This document shows positions 1 through 5,297 of a DNA stretch of 7,563 nt, piece by piece (position 1 is the first letter of the stretch; each line of letters opens with the position of its first letter). The position numbers and the translations under genes are program-made. Source of the DNA: Anaerolineae bacterium. GTDB taxonomy: Bacteria > Chloroflexota > Anaerolineae > Aggregatilineales > Aggregatilineaceae. The stretch is from assembly GCA_016929355.1 (NCBI GenBank), contig JAFGJA010000543.1, forward strand, positions 1 through 7,563, read 5' to 3'. Under the pieces are notes generated by a model, which was not told where the DNA came from, did not search any database, and saw only the letters and a list, made by a program, of their open reading frames with translations.

Positions 1-2
1 CG

Positions 3-776
3 GCATACGAGTCGCTCTCCACGTTGGCCCGCGAAGTGGTGAAAAATACGCGCGCTATTCAGGGCGTGATCACCGAACTGCGCGATCTCAGCACGTTTAA
101 CCCGCGCGATCTGGCAACGGTGCAGCGCCCGATCCCGGCGAATAACCTGCTGTGGCATGTCGGCGCGGAATGGGAACCGCTCGCACGGCTGGCGAAGATT
201 CAGGTTCGCGTGTTGTTTGGGCCGCGCGGGTTGTATGTTTTGGGCGATGAACGGCGGCTGCGGTGGGCATTAGGCAATGTGGTCGATAACGCGCTGAAAT
301 TCTCCCCGCCGGGCACGACGATCACGTTAGCCGCACGCCACAAAGACGATCACGACGACAACCGGATCGAGTACATTATCAAGGATGAGGGCTACGGCAT
401 CGCGGCGGATGACCTGTCGCACGTCTTCACCCGGTTTTATCGCGGCCATCCGTGTGATTTTGACGGTCAGCCGGTGCGCAAACCGGGGACCGGACAGGGG
501 CTTTTCATCGCGCGGCGCGTGATCGAGTCGCATGGTGGGGAGGTGTCGCTGGCGAGCCGGGTGGCGCGCGGCACAACGGTGATTATTCGTCTGCCATTGA
601 CCTCTGATATTTCGTTTGATCTGCCCGATGATGATAGTGATGGTGATCTTTTGCTTGACGAAATCCCCGCGCCGGATACCTCCGATACCCAGCCGCGTGA
701 AACCATTATTCCCTCTGAAGATGAGTTTGATACGGTGCGCTTAGAGCCGCGCAACTGGCATGAGGACGCTTCCTGA
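3..776 (+). CDS. Sensor histidine kinase, C-terminal part (5' end outside window)
   Basis: This is the catalytic half of a two-component sensor kinase, which binds ATP and phosphorylates a histidine that then donates phosphate to a response regulator. The frame is open to the left edge (A-Y-E-S-L-S-T-L before the TTG at 24), and the phosphoacceptor histidine is not visible, so the true start lies upstream and the TTG is not the start. Visible parts are the end of the dimerisation helices (about 24-115), then the HATPase domain: N box GNVVDNALKFSPPG (about 273-314), G1 box DEGYGI (near 384-401), F box FTRFYRG (near 426-446) and G2 box GTGQGLFIARRVIESHGG (near 486-540). The ATP lid is somewhat long (HPCDFDGQPVRKP). 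After the last strand (VIIRLPL) comes an Asp/Glu-rich tail of about 50 residues, probably disordered. The membrane or sensory part cannot be seen. No response regulator directly follows, so the partner is unknown. The class is certain; the specific role is not. Confidence 0.93.
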   Translation, partial: AYESLSTLAREVVKNTRAIQGVITELRDLSTFNPRDLATVQRPIPANNLLWHVGAEWEPLARLAKIQVRVLFGPRGLYVLGDERRLRWALGNVVDNALKFSPPGTTITLAARHKDDHDDNRIEYIIKDEGYGIAADDLSHVFTRFYRGHPCDFDGQPVRKPGTGQGLFIARRVIESHGGEVSLASRVARGTTVIIRLPLTSDISFDLPDDDSDGDLLLDEIPAPDTSDTQPRETIIPSEDEFDTVRLEPRNWHEDAS

Positions 777-798
777 GTAGTAGCGCTGCATCAAGCTG

Positions 799-1680
799 TT
801 ATTTATGCTGGAAGCGAATCTGGCAATGCAACTGCCCAAACCAGATTTCATCACCGTCTTTGACGATGTAGTATTCTTCGGGCATGAGCCGCATCCCATT
901 GATGTAGGTATAATTCATACTCTTCAGATCGGCTAGCAGCAGCTTATTTTCGCGGCGCGTGATCACGGCGTGCATCCGTGATACGCCCCAATTCCCAGCA
1001 TTGACCGGGTTGAGATCGATATCCGGGGCCATCGCGGAATTTTCAGTCGCACGCCCGATGAACATTTCATCCTCACCCACCAGATTCACGCGCAAGGGAT
1101 GCGGAAAATTTTTGAAGTAGGCCAGCATGATCGTATTCGGCCCGAAGTAATCAGCCTCATAGCGCATCTGGGCAGTACCAACCTCGTTATCCGGCTGAGG
1201 GCGCACGGGCTGCGCGGGCCGGACGGGAGTCGGCAGTTTGACCGAGGCGCGCGGTGGGGCGGCGGGATGATTGTGGGCGGTCTGCTGCCCGCCGTCATCC
1301 TCATCATCATCCTCAAGTTGATCCAATAGCTGCTCAAGACGCTGCTGATGCTGCGCGCTTAACATGGCAGGATTCAGGTGGCCGGTCAGCGCGGCTTTCT
1401 GGTGCATCTGTTGCTGGACTTGCTCGGCAGCCTGGGCCAATTGCTCCCCGGATACCGTCGCGTGCGCGTTATTTTCGCGGTGGCGGTATTTGTGTCCTTC
1501 GCGGCGTTCCCAATCTTTAGCCAGCGTTAAGAAGGCGTTACGTGTCACTTCGGTCATATCCGGCACTTCGTCGCAGACCTGATACCAGGCATCATCGCGG
1601 TTTAGACCGGATTGCCGGAGGTGCGTGAAGCGCGAAAAGAGATCAAACGCGCCAGGATTATGATTATCTTTTTTGGGCAT
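799..1680 (-). CDS. FHA-domain protein with uncharacterised helical N-terminus
   Basis: The protein has 293 residues and no signal peptide or membrane segment, so it is probably cytoplasmic. The last ~95 residues (about 196-290) form a forkhead-associated domain, which binds phosphothreonine peptides. Its hallmarks are FIGR (207-210), SRMHA (234-238) and the NYTYING turn (256-262), so the phosphopeptide-binding Arg, Ser, His and Asn positions look intact. Residues 1-70 are a charged, probably helical region (with the stretch AWYQVCDEVPDMTEVTRNAF) that I do not recognise. Residues 75-125 are Gln/Leu-rich and likely helical or coiled coil, followed by an acidic run (LEDDDEDDGG, 122-131) and a Pro-rich linker (about 139-163). 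The gene is convergent with the kinase, with 22 bp between stop codons, and divergent from the UPF0316 gene. The Shine-Dalgarno upstream of the ATG is weak (only GAG-like). FHA proteins often pair with Ser/Thr kinases or secretion systems, but neither is in view. Confidence 0.88.
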   Translation of the reverse strand: MPKKDNHNPGAFDLFSRFTHLRQSGLNRDDAWYQVCDEVPDMTEVTRNAFLTLAKDWERREGHKYRHRENNAHATVSGEQLAQAAEQVQQQMHQKAALTGHLNPAMLSAQHQQRLEQLLDQLEDDDEDDGGQQTAHNHPAAPPRASVKLPTPVRPAQPVRPQPDNEVGTAQMRYEADYFGPNTIMLAYFKNFPHPLRVNLVGEDEMFIGRATENSAMAPDIDLNPVNAGNWGVSRMHAVITRRENKLLLADLKSMNYTYINGMRLMPEEYYIVKDGDEIWFGQLHCQIRFQHK

Positions 1681-1731
1681 TGTATCAACTCTGTGTCTCT
1701 AGCGAGGATTCTTGTATCCTTAATTTAACAT

Positions 1732-1758
1732 AATTCTACTAAGAACTTAGTATGAATT
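1732..1758. promoter_or_regulatory. Operator-like dyad in divergent control region
   Basis: The 235-bp AT-rich region between the divergent FHA and UPF0316 genes holds a near-perfect palindrome. The arms TACTAAG (1737-1743) and CTTAGTA (1746-1752) are exact reverse complements around AA. Beyond them AATTC (1732-1736) and GAATT (1754-1758) match again, with only T1753 unpaired. It lies about 50 bp upstream of the FHA start on its own strand and about 160 bp from the UPF0316 start. That position suits a repressor or activator site for the FHA gene, or for both. The dyad is seen in the sequence; the regulatory role and the binding protein are inference. Confidence 0.5.
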
Positions 1759-1840
1759 TTTTAACGCTGGTTGCTCAATGGTGTTTGAATATCGTTAGGG
1801 CATGATCCGAATATGACCATCGGCGTTGTGGAAATTTATT

Positions 1841-1869
1841 TTGCCGCCAGCACGCAGATATAGGACAAT
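1841..1869 (+). promoter_or_regulatory. Candidate promoter of the UPF0316 gene
   Basis: TTGCCG (1841-1846) and GACAAT (1864-1869) are separated by 17 bp, and each matches the sigma-70 consensus at 4 of 6 positions. A second -10-like TATACT at 1874-1879 has no partner -35. The position, about 46 bp before the start codon, is plausible. This is a weak call based on consensus matching only. Confidence 0.3.
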
Positions 1870-1896
1870 GCCCTATACTTATTAATCGTTAAGGAG

Positions 1897-1909
1897 AGGA
1901 GAAACGAGC
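1897..1909 (+). promoter_or_regulatory. Ribosome binding site of the UPF0316 gene, long spacer
   Basis: AAGGAG (1891-1896) and AGGAG (1897-1901) precede the ATG at 1916. The nearer one leaves 14 nt, longer than usual. No in-frame ATG, GTG or TTG lies closer, so 1916 remains the best start. The segment GGAGAAACGAGC, six bases before the ATG, closely resembles the leader of tilS. Confidence 0.55.
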
Positions 1910-1915
1910 AAACCA

Positions 1916-2449
1916 ATGGCTTTTGATGTGATTCTGGCGGCGGTGGGTATTTTCGTGCTGCGCGTGTTCGGGAATATGATCACGACGATTCGCTTGATTG
2001 TTATTGTGCGCGGGCAGAAATTGAGCGCCACTATCCTGGGTTTTCTGGAAGCGCTGATTTTCGCGGTGGCCTTAGGCAGTGTCGTGACCAATCTCGATAA
2101 TATTGTGAACTTGATGGCCTATTCGTCAGGGTATGCCGTGGGCGGCTATCTAGGCATGGTGATCGAGAATCGCCTCATCCAGCGTTTTATTTCGGTGCAG
2201 GCGCTTTCGATGCGGTACGCGCACGACATCGCGGTGGCGATCCGCAAAGCGGGGTATGGCGCGACGGAAAGTTGGGGTGAAGGGGCGGAAGGGCATCACG
2301 GCGTTGTTACGGCGGTGGTGGGCCACCATCAGGTGAGTGAGATTATCCAGGTAGTCGAATCGGTTGATCCGAAAGCGTTTGTGACCATGAGTGAGTTGCG
2401 CGGCACAGCACACGGGCATTTCCGGCGCTTGCTGCGTCCCGAACGCTGA
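1916..2449 (+). CDS. UPF0316 family membrane protein (DUF5698 + DUF2179)
   Basis: The protein has 177 residues, the usual size for this family of unknown function. Three hydrophobic segments are visible, at about residues 3-23, 35-57 and 61-83. They carry the family's conserved pattern: an Arg-Val-x-Gly / T-x-R motif in the first helix (LRVFGNMITTIRLIVIVRG, 15-33), a Gly-Phe-x-Glu turn (LGFLEALIF, 41-49), and the Tyr-x-x-Gly-x-x-x-Gly-x-Tyr-x-Gly-x-x-Ile-Glu stretch (YSSGYAVGGYLGMVIE, 69-84). The soluble C-terminal part (about 100-165: AHDIAVAIRKAGYGAT, then VVTAVVGHHQVSEIIQVVESVDPKAFVT) has the look of the small alpha/beta DUF2179 domain also found on YitT-type membrane proteins. It is expected in the inner membrane with the C-terminal domain in the cytoplasm. 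No catalytic motif is evident. tilS lies 115 bp downstream in the same direction, with a dispersed repeat between them, so an operon is uncertain. The family assignment is confident; the function is unknown. Confidence 0.85.
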   Translation: MAFDVILAAVGIFVLRVFGNMITTIRLIVIVRGQKLSATILGFLEALIFAVALGSVVTNLDNIVNLMAYSSGYAVGGYLGMVIENRLIQRFISVQALSMRYAHDIAVAIRKAGYGATESWGEGAEGHHGVVTAVVGHHQVSEIIQVVESVDPKAFVTMSELRGTAHGHFRRLLRPER

Positions 2450-2481
2450 CCCCTTCCTAAAGCGGCCCTGTAAATTCTTTT

Positions 2482-2553
2482 TTCACCGCAGAGGCGCTGC
2501 AAGCCGCGACGCCAAGAGCGCAGAGAAAAAATAAGGTAAAAGCAGGAGAAAAA
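2482..2553 (+). repeat. Dispersed purine-rich repeat A, copy 1 (intergenic)
   Basis: The element begins with TTCACCGCAGAG (2482-2493), continues with degenerate GC-AGAG units (AGAGCGCAGAGAAAAAA at 2515-2531) and runs into an A/G-rich tail. It shares its first 12 bases exactly, and its later CGC(A/G)GAGA plus poly-A pattern, with a second copy inside tilS at 3066. Similar accgcagag...cgcagagaaa elements are familiar from many environmental bacterial genomes; I recall this from general knowledge and have not searched for it. Its tail contributes the AGGAG used as the tilS ribosome binding site. Confidence 0.7.
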
Positions 2554-2558
2554 CGAGC
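2544..2558 (+). promoter_or_regulatory. Ribosome binding site of tilS, at the tail of repeat A
   Basis: AGGAG (2544-2548) lies 16 nt before the ATG at 2565, which is a long spacing. The 2565 start is supported by the protein: the conserved ATP-binding loop then begins at residue 29, as is usual for TilS. The purine-rich end of repeat A merges with this site, so the repeat may have supplied or altered the translation signal. Confidence 0.5.
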
Positions 2559-2564
2559 GTTAGA

Positions 2565-4187
2565 ATGGGATCGTTAGTCCAATATGTTCACGCTTACATT
2601 ACCCGCCACAACCTGATCGCGCGCGGCGACACGGTGATCGTGGCGGTATCCGGTGGGGCGGATTCGCTGGTGCTGCTGCATGTGTTGGGCGCGCTGCGAA
2701 ATGCGCTCGATCTGCGCTTGCACGTCGCTACGCTGGATCACGGGATTCGCGGCGCGGCAAGCGGGGCGGATGTGGCGTTTGTGCGTGAGATCGCGGCAGC
2801 GTGGGGCGTGCCGGTCACGGCGGGATCGGTGGATGTGCCCGCTTACGCGGCACAAGCGGGCATCGGGATCGAGGCGGCGGCGCGGGCGCGGCGGTATGCG
2901 TTTCTGGCAGAGGTGGCGGAGTCGGTGGGCGCGCGGCGGATCGCTACGGGGCACAATCAGGACGATCAAGCCGAAACGGTGCTGCTGCACCTGCTGCGCG
3001 GGAGTGGGTTGGATGGGCTGCGCGGGATGTTGCCTATGGCCCCTATCGAAGTTCAAAAACCCATATTCACCGCAGAGAGCGCAAAGAACGCGGAGAGAAA
3101 AAAGGAAAAAGCGAGAGAAGATCATTTATTGATTGATACCCCCTCTCTACCGCGTGGGGGGAGGGGTTTGTTGTATATAATCCGCCCCCTGCTGCACGTT
3201 TCCCGCACGGAGATCGACGCTTACGCCGCCGCGCACGATCTCGCACCGCGCGAGGACGCGACGAATCGCGATCTGGACTACACGCGGAATCGCCTGCGGC
3301 ATGAGATTATCCCTCTGCTGGAAATGCTGAATCCGAATGTGAAAGCGGCGATAGCACGCACCGCCGACATTTTGCGCGCTGATGCGGATTGGATCGCGGC
3401 ACGGGGGCAGGCGGCGCTGCACGATATGATGATCGGATTGCGGACTGATTCAGTGGTGCTCAATCGCGGGCAGTGGCACTTGCTCACGCTGGCGGAAAAA
3501 CGCGCGGTACTGCGGCAGGCGGTGCAGATGGTGCAAGGGGAGCAGGGTGCGGCGCGCGATCTCACGTTTGCGCATATCGAAAACGCGATCCGGGTGGCGG
3601 ATTATGGCGCAACCGGCGCGGCGGCAACGCTGCCTGGTGGGTTGATGCTGCGTATTCTGTACGATGACATCCTCACGCTTGGCCCAACGGATCAGACGAT
3701 CATTAATCTGGATGCACCCGCGATCCCGCCGACGCTGGCGCTACATGATCATGCGCTCAGTTGTGCGGCTGGTGAATCATTACAACGAATTTTTGATGGT
3801 TGGTTATTTGAAACATTTCCTTTCCCGGTGGCTGGTGATCTCGGCGCGTGGCATAGCGATCCATTGGCGGCAGCGTTAATGATCTCGCCGGGGACACGGT
3901 TAATGCTCCGCACGCGCCAACCGGGGGATCGTTTTTTGCCACGCGGGATGGAGGGCAGATCGCAAAAATTGGCGGATACCTTGACGAACATGAAAGTCCC
4001 GGCGGTGTGGCGCGATCATATTCCCTTATTAGTTGCACAAGACACCCAGCAGATCGCGTGGTTTGTCGCACCGACGGCGGACGGGGTGCGGGGGCGGGTC
4101 GCGGCATGGTGCGCGATCCCCACGACAATTCCATCCATTGAGAAATGGGTCGTGGTACGTTGGTCCCATGTTGATTCTATCTCTTAG
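2565..4187 (+). CDS. tilS: tRNA(Ile)-lysidine synthetase with in-frame repeat insertions
   Basis: TilS joins lysine to C34 of the CAU-anticodon tRNA(Ile), using ATP, so that it reads AUA instead of AUG; it is an essential cytoplasmic enzyme. The PP-loop ATPase signature SGGADS is at residues 29-34, followed by LDHGIR (57-62), GHNQDDQAETVLLHLLRGSG (129-148), RPLL (207-210) and the RNRLRHEIIP motif (241-250). The C-terminal substrate domain carries LRTRQPGDRFLPRG (448-461) and a QKLADTLTNMKVPAVWRDHIPLL block (467-489). At 540 residues it is longer than typical TilS (about 430-480). Much of the excess lies between GLRGMLPMAP (151-160) and IIRPLL (205-210), where about 44 residues replace a normally short loop. 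That stretch is the translation of two dispersed repeats: FTAESAKNAERKKEKA (168-183) and DTPSLPRGGRGL (191-202). All key motifs remain, so the enzyme is probably active with a disordered loop. The last ~15 residues are divergent. Confidence 0.95.
   Translation: MGSLVQYVHAYITRHNLIARGDTVIVAVSGGADSLVLLHVLGALRNALDLRLHVATLDHGIRGAASGADVAFVREIAAAWGVPVTAGSVDVPAYAAQAGIGIEAAARARRYAFLAEVAESVGARRIATGHNQDDQAETVLLHLLRGSGLDGLRGMLPMAPIEVQKPIFTAESAKNAERKKEKAREDHLLIDTPSLPRGGRGLLYIIRPLLHVSRTEIDAYAAAHDLAPREDATNRDLDYTRNRLRHEIIPLLEMLNPNVKAAIARTADILRADADWIAARGQAALHDMMIGLRTDSVVLNRGQWHLLTLAEKRAVLRQAVQMVQGEQGAARDLTFAHIENAIRVADYGATGAAATLPGGLMLRILYDDILTLGPTDQTIINLDAPAIPPTLALHDHALSCAAGESLQRIFDGWLFETFPFPVAGDLGAWHSDPLAAALMISPGTRLMLRTRQPGDRFLPRGMEGRSQKLADTLTNMKVPAVWRDHIPLLVAQDTQQIAWFVAPTADGVRGRVAAWCAIPTTIPSIEKWVVVRWSHVDSIS
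3066..3120 (+). repeat. Dispersed purine-rich repeat A, copy 2 (inside tilS)
   Basis: TTCACCGCAGAG (3066-3077) is identical to the start of the intergenic copy at 2482 and is in the same orientation. It is followed by AGCGCAAAGAACGCGGAGAG and an A/G-rich tail. It is read in frame as a Lys/Glu-rich peptide (tilS residues 168-186) that does not belong to the TilS fold. About 580 bp separate the two copies. The element has no coding capacity of its own. Confidence 0.75.
3137..3170. repeat. GC-rich hairpin repeat B, copy 1 (inside tilS)
   Basis: Pyrimidine arm ACCCCCTC (3138-3145) pairs with purine arm GAGGGGT (3161-3167) with one bulged C, around a loop that includes CCGCGTGG. It is read in frame as D-T-P-S-L-P-R-G-G-R-G, the typical translation of the widespread ccccctct...gggggaggggt repeat. 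It lies 16 bp after repeat A copy 2, so two unrelated elements are stacked at one site. A related copy sits at 5183-5224. Confidence 0.7.
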
Positions 4188-4254
4188 CGACGCTAACCGA
4201 AGATAAACTTTAACTTGCGTTTTCCATTTGTGAATGGCCTACCATGCCAATTAA

Positions 4255-4282
4255 TGAAGACTTGCATTTTTGCAAACCTTCA
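4255..4282. promoter_or_regulatory. 28-bp dyad overlapping candidate -35 of the response regulator gene
   Basis: Two nested pairs of arms form a symmetrical dyad. The outer arms are TGAAG (4255-4259) and CTTCA (4278-4282), the inner arms TTGCA (4262-4266) and TGCAA (4271-4275). AC lies between the arms on each side and TTTT is in the centre. All ten arm positions pair. The inner left arm is also the start of the TTGCAT -35-like box. This arrangement fits a repressor or autoregulatory site; the binding protein is unknown. Confidence 0.5.
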
Positions 4283-4290
4283 ATTATAGT
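4262..4290 (+). promoter_or_regulatory. Candidate promoter of the response regulator gene
   Basis: TTGCAT (4262-4267) and TATAGT (4285-4290) are separated by exactly 17 bp. The -10 box matches 5 of 6 consensus positions, while the -35 matches only TTG. It lies about 50 bp upstream of the ATG in an AT-rich 153-bp gap after tilS, so the regulator probably has its own transcript. GTGAGG (4325-4330) and AGGA (4332-4335) give a good ribosome binding site for the ATG at 4341. Confidence 0.45.
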
Positions 4291-4340
4291 TAACGTAACA
4301 TGAATAAACGAACTCTTAAATTTTGTGAGGCAGGACAATA

Positions 4341-5177
4341 ATGGTCAATGCAGAAGATGCTTATGTTCTGGTAGTCGATGATGAGGGCGCAATCCGCTAT
4401 TCGATCAGCAAAACGCTGCAACGGGTGGGGTATCAGGTCCATACTGCCGAGAACGGGGAAAAAGCGTTAGATATGATGGAGCACCAACCGTATGACGTGG
4501 TGCTAACCGATATTCGGATGCCCGGTCTGACGGGCGTTGAGTTATTGGCGAAGATCAAGGATCAAGCCCCGGATGCGGTTGTGATCTTGCTCACCGGGTA
4601 CGCCAGCCTGGAAACCGCTATCGAGAGTTTGCGGTTAGGCGCGCACGATTACCTCGTCAAACCCAGCAGCAGCCAGGACATCCGCAACAGTGTAGCGCAA
4701 GGGTTGGAACGCGCGCGTAATTTGCGCCATCGCCGCGTGTTGCTGCGCTCGATCCGTGATAATGTTGAGGAATTGACTACCACCAACTTTGATTTTGAGT
4801 CAACGGAAACCAAAGCCAACCTGCAAATGCACAGTGCTACCGAAACGCCAGTCGTGACACCGGTAACAACGATGACCATTGGACCGCTGACGATCTTCCC
4901 TGGGCGTTACCAGATTTCGGTGGGCGAACAACCGATTGATCTGACACCTACCGAATTTGATCTGCTGCTGTATCTGGCGGCGCATCGCGGGCGTGTTGTG
5001 CCGTGTTCGGAATTGGTGCGCGAGGTGCGCGGTTATACGCTCGAAGAACACGAGGCGCGCGAAGTGATCCGCCCGCATGTGAGCAATCTCCGGCGCAAGC
5101 TGAAGGCGTCCGGGCAGAACCCGAACATTATCGTGAATGTGCGCGGGATCGGCTATCGCCTTTCCGAGACAGAGTAA
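4341..5177 (+). CDS. Response regulator, receiver domain plus OmpR/PhoB-type winged helix
   Basis: This is a DNA-binding regulator of 278 residues controlled by phosphorylation. The receiver domain (about 8-125) has the acidic pair D13-D14, phosphoacceptor D57 in LTDIRMPG, switch threonine T85 in ILLTGYAS, and K107 in YLVKPSSS, so it should be competent for phosphorylation. A long linker (about 126-178) is charged at first (ERARNLRHRRVLLRSIRDNVEEL), probably helical, then Thr-rich. The output domain (about 180-276) is an OmpR/PhoB-type winged helix: LTIFPGRYQISVGEQPIDLTP, then LTPTEFDLLLYLAAHRGRVV (201-220), the recognition-helix region VIRPHVSNLRRKL (242-254) and the wing NVRGIGYRL (266-274). 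The receiver reads more like the NtrC group (TDIRMPG, TGYASLETAI) than typical PhoB. At about 278 residues it is longer than the usual ~230 because of the linker. No kinase is adjacent; the kinase at the left edge lies 3.5 kb away, behind a convergent gene and tilS. Confidence 0.94.
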   Translation: MVNAEDAYVLVVDDEGAIRYSISKTLQRVGYQVHTAENGEKALDMMEHQPYDVVLTDIRMPGLTGVELLAKIKDQAPDAVVILLTGYASLETAIESLRLGAHDYLVKPSSSQDIRNSVAQGLERARNLRHRRVLLRSIRDNVEELTTTNFDFESTETKANLQMHSATETPVVTPVTTMTIGPLTIFPGRYQISVGEQPIDLTPTEFDLLLYLAAHRGRVVPCSELVREVRGYTLEEHEAREVIRPHVSNLRRKLKASGQNPNIIVNVRGIGYRLSETE

Positions 5178-5182
5178 AGCAT

Positions 5183-5224
5183 ACCTCACCCCCTAGCCCC
5201 TTCTCCAAGCACGGAGAGGGGGAA
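5183..5224. repeat. GC-rich hairpin repeat B, copy 2 (intergenic)
   Basis: Arms CCCCTTCTCC (5197-5206) and GGAGAGGGGG (5213-5222) form a ten-pair stem with a single G-T wobble around loop AAGCAC. The preceding acctcaccccctag is the usual left flank of this repeat type. It starts a few bases after the response regulator stop and could stop transcription, but there is no T-run after the stem, so a Rho-independent terminator is not claimed. It is related to the element in tilS at 3137. Confidence 0.72.
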
Positions 5225-5255
5225 TCAGATCAGGGACATATTCGTATAACTGTCA

Positions 5256-5291
5256 CGCGATCCGAGGCGAGCGTTTTGCTTGTGGATCGCG
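5256..5291. other. Hairpin between convergent genes
   Basis: CGCGATCC (5256-5263) and GGATCGCG (5284-5291) are a perfect 8-bp inverted repeat. Inside it CGAGC (5268-5272) can pair with GCTTG (5278-5282) with one wobble, leaving a loop of GTTTT. It sits seven bases beyond the stop of the leftward peptidase gene and 80 bp after the response regulator. It may act as a shared transcript end for the two converging genes, but neither strand shows a T-run. Confidence 0.5.
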
Positions 5292-5297
5292 GGGCGG

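Noticed and set aside
1796..1875. Distant inverted repeat TAGGGCAT (1796-1803) and ATGCCCTA (1868-1875)
   Set aside because: The 8-bp arms are exact but 64 bp apart and cannot be extended. This could be chance in a 235-bp gap, though it flanks the candidate promoter.
2482..3120. CRISPR array, because similar purine-rich units recur
   Set aside because: There are only two degenerate copies about 580 bp apart, without regular spacers, and one lies in a coding frame.
2574..3125. 183-codon open frame on the - strand within tilS
   Set aside because: It is antisense to a well-supported tilS with all motifs. Its Arg/His/Pro-rich translation is typical of GC-rich shadow frames, and its start lies in repeat A.
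2653..3132. Overlapping + strand frame rich in Arg, Cys and Trp within tilS
   Set aside because: It is out of frame with tilS, with composition typical of a shifted reading of GC-rich codons, and it shows no recognisable motif.
3..5177. Histidine kinase and response regulator of this window as one two-component operon
   Set aside because: They are 3.5 kb apart, with a convergent FHA gene and tilS between them, and the regulator has its own promoter candidate. A partnership cannot be supported.
4800..5189. 129-codon - strand frame antisense to the response regulator
   Set aside because: The opposite strand encodes a clear winged-helix domain, and the antisense translation has no family features.
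5197..5222. Rho-independent terminator of the response regulator gene
   Set aside because: The stem is strong but is followed by GAATCAGATC rather than a T-run, and it belongs to a repeat type that also occurs inside tilS.
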